In this document: piece by piece, positions 6,494 through 9,124 of the stretch
Numbering within the stretch: the stretch's first letter is position 1
Layout: the number at the start of each line of letters is the position of its first letter
Assembly: GCA_031548545.1 (NCBI GenBank)
Contig: JAVBQY010000031.1
Coordinates: 1 to 9,124, forward strand
Direction: 5' to 3'
DNA length: 9,124 nucleotides
From: UBA932 sp031548545
GTDB taxonomy: Bacteria > Bacteroidota > Bacteroidia > Bacteroidales > UBA932
The notes under the pieces: generated by a model
The model's database searches: none
What the model saw: the letters and a program-made list of their open reading frames with translations, nothing else
What the model was told of the DNA's origin: nothing
Translations under genes and position numbers: made by a program

Positions 6494-6934
6494 TCATCTT
6501 GCAGTAGTATCCGTCGGCCAATGGAGTTTCTTACCAAAGCCCAACCTGTTATCGGTAAATTTAAGGGCCTGTAGTTCTATCACCCAGAAAGGAGCCGGCT
6601 TCAATAAAGCATAAGGGAAACGCGCTAAATAGGCGCGTTTTGCTTTTTCCAGCAACTCACCCGAGGGGGCGAACATACGACCCCGGAACTGCAGGCCGCG
6701 GAGCAGACCCACTTTTTTGGTTTCAAGCACCACGGCGCCGGCCACCCGCTCGTTCTCCAGCACCTCGGAGATATGCCGGGTATGCGCCTCGGAAGTGAAC
6801 ACCAGCATGTTTTCTTTTTCTATATACACATAAAACATAGACGAACACCAGGGTTCGTTGTTTGCACAGGTGGCCAATGTAAAGACATGGTGTTCGTGCA
6901 GGAAATCGACAATAGGTTGATCGGGCATTTGCAT
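6494..6934 (-). CDS. UPF0306 (YhbP-like) family protein, FMN-binding split-barrel fold
   Basis: A 146-residue protein resembling E. coli YhbP (UPF0306), in the pyridoxamine-phosphate-oxidase-like split-barrel superfamily; the biochemical role is unknown. Matching blocks are an N-terminal helix, then VFTLATC (17-23), WCSSMFYVY (29-37), TSEAHTRH (47-54), LLRGLQFRG (77-85) and the near-diagnostic C-terminal FTDNRLGFGKK (126-136), which E. coli has as FTDNTLGFGKK. The frame stays open up to 7039, but those extra ~35 residues (Phe/Ile/Asn-rich) come from AT-rich repeat DNA and hold the promoter, so I reject them. The start is ATG at 6934 or 6928. Its end lies 32 nt from the convergent end of the Lrp gene. 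Confidence 0.85.
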   Translation of the reverse strand: MQMPDQPIVDFLHEHHVFTLATCANNEPWCSSMFYVYIEKENMLVFTSEAHTRHISEVLENERVAGAVVLETKKVGLLRGLQFRGRMFAPSGELLEKAKRAYLARFPYALLKPAPFWVIELQALKFTDNRLGFGKKLHWPTDTTAR

Positions 6935-6938
6935 GCTG

Positions 6939-6969
6939 CAAAAGTAATTTAAAGATTTAAAGATGCAAA
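6939..6969 (-). promoter_or_regulatory. Bacteroidota-type promoter for the UPF0306 gene
   Basis: On the minus strand: TTTG (6969-6966), a 19-nt spacer, then TACTTTTG (6946-6939), an exact consensus pair. The start site would fall near 6932-6935, at or next to the ATG codons at 6934 and 6928. That suggests a leaderless or very short-leader mRNA. The caution is that the sequence is simple and repetitive. Confidence 0.5.
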
Positions 6970-6986
6970 AATTTAAAGATGTAAAA
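6947..6986. repeat. Short tandem repeats between the UPF0306 gene and comF
   Basis: Two adjacent 16-bp units, 6955-6970 (ATTTAAAGATGCAAAA) and 6971-6986 (the same with GT for GC), differ by one base. A partial copy, ATTTAAAGAT, precedes them at 6947-6956, overlapping the first unit by 2 nt. The block carries the -33 box of the UPF0306 promoter. Confidence 0.8.
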
Positions 6987-7007
6987 AAATCATAGTATAT
7001 TCGCTTT

Positions 7008-7703
7008 ATGATTCTATTACAATTTATACGCAGCTTCATCGCCCTCTTATACCCCCGCCACTGTGAAGCGTGTGGCTGCGCCCTCCACGGGCGGGAGCAA
7101 GTATTATGCCTGTCCTGCCTTTATCACCTGCCCCTTACGGACTATCCGGCGACTCCCGGCAATAAACTGGAACAGGTGTTCTGGGGCCGGGTGCAACTGG
7201 AGCGCGCCTGCGCCCTGTTCTTTTTCGTAAAAGGGAGCCGGTACCGCCGGTTATTGCATAAATTAAAGTACAAAGGGAAAACAGTCATAGGCCTGGAACT
7301 CGGCCGGCGCCTGGGTCAGGCCTTAAAAACCGATGCGGCATATCAAAGTGTAGACCTGATCGTACCGCTTCCGCTGCATCCGAAAAGGCTGCGACAAAGG
7401 GGATACAACCAAAGCGAACAGATAGCGGCCGGAATCGCCGAAAGTACGGGGTGGACGGTGGACACCCGGAGTGTGGTACGGCTGGAATTTACCGGTTCAC
7501 AGACGCGCCGTTCGCGTATTGACCGGTGGAAAAATGTGGAGGAGGTTTTTGCCGTCAGCCGTGAGGAGCCGCTCCGGAATAAACATGTTTTACTGGTTGA
7601 TGATGTAATAACAACCGGCGCCACCATTGAAGCCTGCGCACAACAACTGCTGAAAGTGGAAGGTTGCCGGGTAAGCGTGGCGGCGCTGGCCTGCGTAAAA
7701 TAA
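7008..7703 (+). CDS. comF: ComF family protein (phosphoribosyltransferase-like)
   Basis: A 231-residue ComF/GntX-type protein. The N-terminal zinc finger has C19, C22, C34 and C37 (CEACGC then CLSC). The core has KLKYKG (85-90), then VPLPLHPKRLRQRGYNQSE (119-137), and the PRPP-binding signature HVLLVDDVITTGAT (193-206) with D198 and D199. ComF is needed for DNA uptake in competent bacteria, probably at the single-strand import step. In Bacteroidota the gene is common without proof of competence, so the role here is uncertain. The start is ATG at 7008. A poor -7-like TATATTCG (6996-7003) just upstream would give almost no leader. It is divergent from the UPF0306 gene and 20 nt ahead of hutI. 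Confidence 0.92.
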   Translation: MILLQFIRSFIALLYPRHCEACGCALHGREQVLCLSCLYHLPLTDYPATPGNKLEQVFWGRVQLERACALFFFVKGSRYRRLLHKLKYKGKTVIGLELGRRLGQALKTDAAYQSVDLIVPLPLHPKRLRQRGYNQSEQIAAGIAESTGWTVDTRSVVRLEFTGSQTRRSRIDRWKNVEEVFAVSREEPLRNKHVLLVDDVITTGATIEACAQQLLKVEGCRVSVAALACVK

Positions 7704-7723
7704 AATTTAAAAATTTCAAGACT

Positions 7724-8962
7724 ATGCTTTTAATTACCAATATCAAGAAATTAGTACAGGTAGAAGAACAGCCGCAGTTAAAAGTGGCAGGCCCGGATAT
7801 GGGACAGCTGCATTGCATTGACAACGCCTATCTGTTGATAGACGACGGCTGTATTAAAGATTTCGGGTCGATGGATCAACTACCGGCCACAGCAGTTAAC
7901 ACCGACTACCTGGATGCGGAAGGCGGCATGGTGTTTCCGTCATTCTGCGACCCACATACCCATTTGGTATATGCCGGAAGCCGCGAGATAGAATATATTG
8001 ACAAAATCCGCGGATTGAGTTATGAAGAAATCGCACGGCGCGGCGGCGGTATCCTCAACTCAGCCAAATTACTGCACAACACTTCCGAGGACGGGCTGTA
8101 TGAACAGGCCTTCTCAAGGGTACAGGAAATCATGCGCTCCGGCACCGGCGCGGTAGAGATAAAGAGCGGCTACGGATTAAGTACGGAAGACGAACTGAAG
8201 ATGCTGCGGGTGATCCGGCGCCTGAAAGAAAACACGCCCCTGACGATCAAAGCCACCTTCCTCGGCGCCCATGCCGTACCCGAGGCCTACAAAGGAAAAC
8301 AAAGTGAGTATGTAGACCTCATCATCAATGAGATGATTCCACAAATCGCCACAGAAGAACTGGCGGACTACATTGACGTATTCTGTGAACAGGGCTTCTT
8401 CACCGTAGAAGACACCGAACGCTTATTAATGGCGGGCATTAACCACGGTATGCGGCCAAAGATCCATGCCAACCAGCTGGCCCGCTCCGGCGGCATACAA
8501 ACAGGGGTGAAATACGACGCCCTCTCTGTAGACCATCTTGATTTTACAGGCCCCGATGAGATCGCCAGCCTGCTGGGCGCCGATACCATGCCGACGCTAC
8601 TGCCCGGCTCTAATTTCTTCCTGGCGGTACCCTACCCGCCCGCCCGGGCCATGATTGAGGCCGGACTCCCCCTGGCGCTGGCCTCCAACTACAACCCCGG
8701 CTCCTCCCCGGCCGGCGATATGAAATTCATGCTCTCCCTGGCCTGCATACAAATGAAAATGACCCCGGAAGAGGCCATTAATGCCGCCACCATCAACAGC
8801 GCCTACGCCATGGGATTAAGTGCTACGCACGGCAGCATTGCCCGTGGAAAAACGGCCAATGTATTCATCACAAAACCCATCTCCAGCTACGAATTTATCC
8901 CCTATGCGTTCACCACGCCCCTGGTACGGACAATTGTCCTCAACGGCGAAGTGGCGGACTAA
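7724..8962 (+). CDS. hutI: Imidazolonepropionase
   Basis: Third enzyme of histidine degradation, hydrolysing 4-imidazolone-5-propanoate to N-formimino-L-glutamate in the cytoplasm. It has 412 residues, an amidohydrolase of normal length. The N-terminal beta-sandwich is followed by the metal motif DPHTH (76-80; H78, H80). Then come EIKSGYGLSTEDELKML (145-161), GAHAVPEAYKGK (181-192), KIHANQ (246-251; H248), SVDHLD (268-273; H271) and NPGSSPAGDM (324-333). The C-terminus is ATINSAYAMG, then ITKPISSYEFIPY. Two active-site positions differ from B. subtilis HutI: N322 in ASNYNPGSS stands where the metal-ligand Asp324 is expected, and Q251 replaces Glu252. The ATG at 7724 is preferred over an in-frame upstream ATG at 7664 that lies inside comF. 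No hutH, hutU or hutG is in the window. Confidence 0.94.
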   Translation: MLLITNIKKLVQVEEQPQLKVAGPDMGQLHCIDNAYLLIDDGCIKDFGSMDQLPATAVNTDYLDAEGGMVFPSFCDPHTHLVYAGSREIEYIDKIRGLSYEEIARRGGGILNSAKLLHNTSEDGLYEQAFSRVQEIMRSGTGAVEIKSGYGLSTEDELKMLRVIRRLKENTPLTIKATFLGAHAVPEAYKGKQSEYVDLIINEMIPQIATEELADYIDVFCEQGFFTVEDTERLLMAGINHGMRPKIHANQLARSGGIQTGVKYDALSVDHLDFTGPDEIASLLGADTMPTLLPGSNFFLAVPYPPARAMIEAGLPLALASNYNPGSSPAGDMKFMLSLACIQMKMTPEEAINAATINSAYAMGLSATHGSIARGKTANVFITKPISSYEFIPYAFTTPLVRTIVLNGEVAD

Positions 8963-8984
8963 TACACAGCGGCGAACAGTAATA

Positions 8985-9021
8985 AGAGGGTGTCCAAAAA
9001 GTTTTTGGGCACTCTTTTTTT
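8985..9021 (+). terminator. Hairpin plus T-tract after hutI (may also be an IS end)
   Basis: The left arm 8985-9000 (AGAGGGTGTCCAAAAA) pairs with 9002-9017 in an almost unbroken stem with three G-U pairs; the inner A-T pairs must open to form a loop. A run of seven T follows (9015-9021). It lies 22 nt past the hutI stop and would end hutI transcripts. The G-U pairs become A-C mismatches on the other strand, so it favours termination from the left. Confidence 0.6.
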
Positions 9022-9054
9022 GTTTCATTTTTTCGTAAAATAGTTAGTCAAAAA

Positions 9055-9086
9055 TTTGTATATTAATTTGATTAATAGTATCTTAG
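9055..9086 (+). promoter_or_regulatory. Candidate promoter for the right-edge ORF
   Basis: TTTG (9055-9058), a 20-nt spacer, then TATCTTAG (9079-9086), one mismatch from TAnnTTTG. The start site would be near 9091, about 15 nt ahead of the ATG at 9106. Confidence 0.4.
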
Positions 9087-9105
9087 TGTCATAAAACAAT
9101 AATTT

Positions 9106-9124
9106 ATGGCCAAGGTAGTTTTCA
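9106..9124 (+). CDS. Start of a possible IS1182-type transposase (3'-partial)
   Basis: ATG at 9106-9108 followed by codons for AKVVF, then the window ends. Six residues are too few to identify a protein by themselves. The call rests on the upstream hairpin terminus and the AT-rich, promoter-bearing leader typical of an IS. No Shine-Dalgarno sequence is present. Confidence 0.4.

Larger units (their letters stand above)
8985..9124 (+). mobile_element. Probable left end of an IS1182-like insertion sequence (partial)
   Basis: The GAGGGTGTCCAAAAAG-type terminus is followed by an AT-rich leader and an ORF starting MAKVVF. This resembles, from memory, IS1182-family elements of Bacteroidota, whose transposases often begin with similar residues. 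The right end lies outside the window, so neither terminal inverted repeat nor target duplication can be checked. The alternative is an ordinary terminator followed by an unrelated gene. Confidence 0.45.

Noticed and set aside
6947..6986. CRISPR-like array
   Set aside because: The units are 16 bp and directly adjacent without spacers, and there are no cas genes.
6935..7039. 35-codon N-terminal extension of the UPF0306 protein
   Set aside because: It runs through AT-rich tandem repeats, contains the consensus promoter and overlaps the start of comF; family members begin near the shorter start.
7664..7723. 20-codon upstream extension of HutI
   Set aside because: It lies mostly inside the 3' end of comF in another frame, and the family begins at the MLLITNIKKL-type strand.

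Overview
The window looks like a chromosome segment from a member of the Bacteroidota, perhaps Chitinophagales or Sphingobacteriales; that rank is an inference from protein flavour only. Four signs support the phylum. (1) Several genes have TAnnTTTG-type -7 boxes, two of them with a TTTG -33 box exactly 19 nt upstream. (2) No gene start has a convincing Shine-Dalgarno sequence. (3) HU, a tiny basic COX24/AURKAIP1-domain protein and RNase G lie in series. (4) An Ig-like/FISUMP surface protein sits at the left edge. No rRNA, tRNA or CRISPR array was seen.

Layout. Positions 1-1231 (+) hold the 3' part of a large secreted or surface protein with Ig-like repeats and a C-terminal Fibrobacter-succinogenes-major-paralogous (FISUMP) domain. 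It converges on lnt (1349-2968, -), the apolipoprotein N-acyltransferase. lnt diverges from a LysE-family exporter gene (3048-3683, +), which ends tail-to-tail, with an 8-nt overlap, against rng (RNase G, 3676-5235, -). Upstream of rng on the same strand lie an unlisted 30-codon gene (5318-5410) and the HU gene (5427-5714). The three probably form one transcription unit from a near-consensus promoter at 5776-5806, with a hairpin in the rng leader. Across an AT-rich divergent region lies an Lrp/AsnC-type regulator gene (5970-6461, +). Next come a UPF0306 (YhbP-like) flavin-reductase-fold protein (6494-6934, -), a ComF-like phosphoribosyltransferase (7008-7703, +) and hutI, imidazolonepropionase (7724-8962, +).

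The right edge (8985-9124) holds a hairpin plus T-tract and the first six codons of an ORF starting MAKVVF. I read this tentatively as the left end of an IS1182-like insertion sequence directly behind hutI.

Most of the window is housekeeping: lipoprotein maturation, RNA decay, nucleoid protein, translation accessory and histidine catabolism. No new multi-gene defence or biosynthetic system is visible. The points most worth a second look are the hidden small basic gene in the HU-RNase G unit, the hairpin ahead of rng, Asn in place of the expected metal-ligand Asp in HutI, the tandem repeats carrying the UPF0306 promoter, the inverted repeat upstream of the Lrp gene, and the probable IS end.
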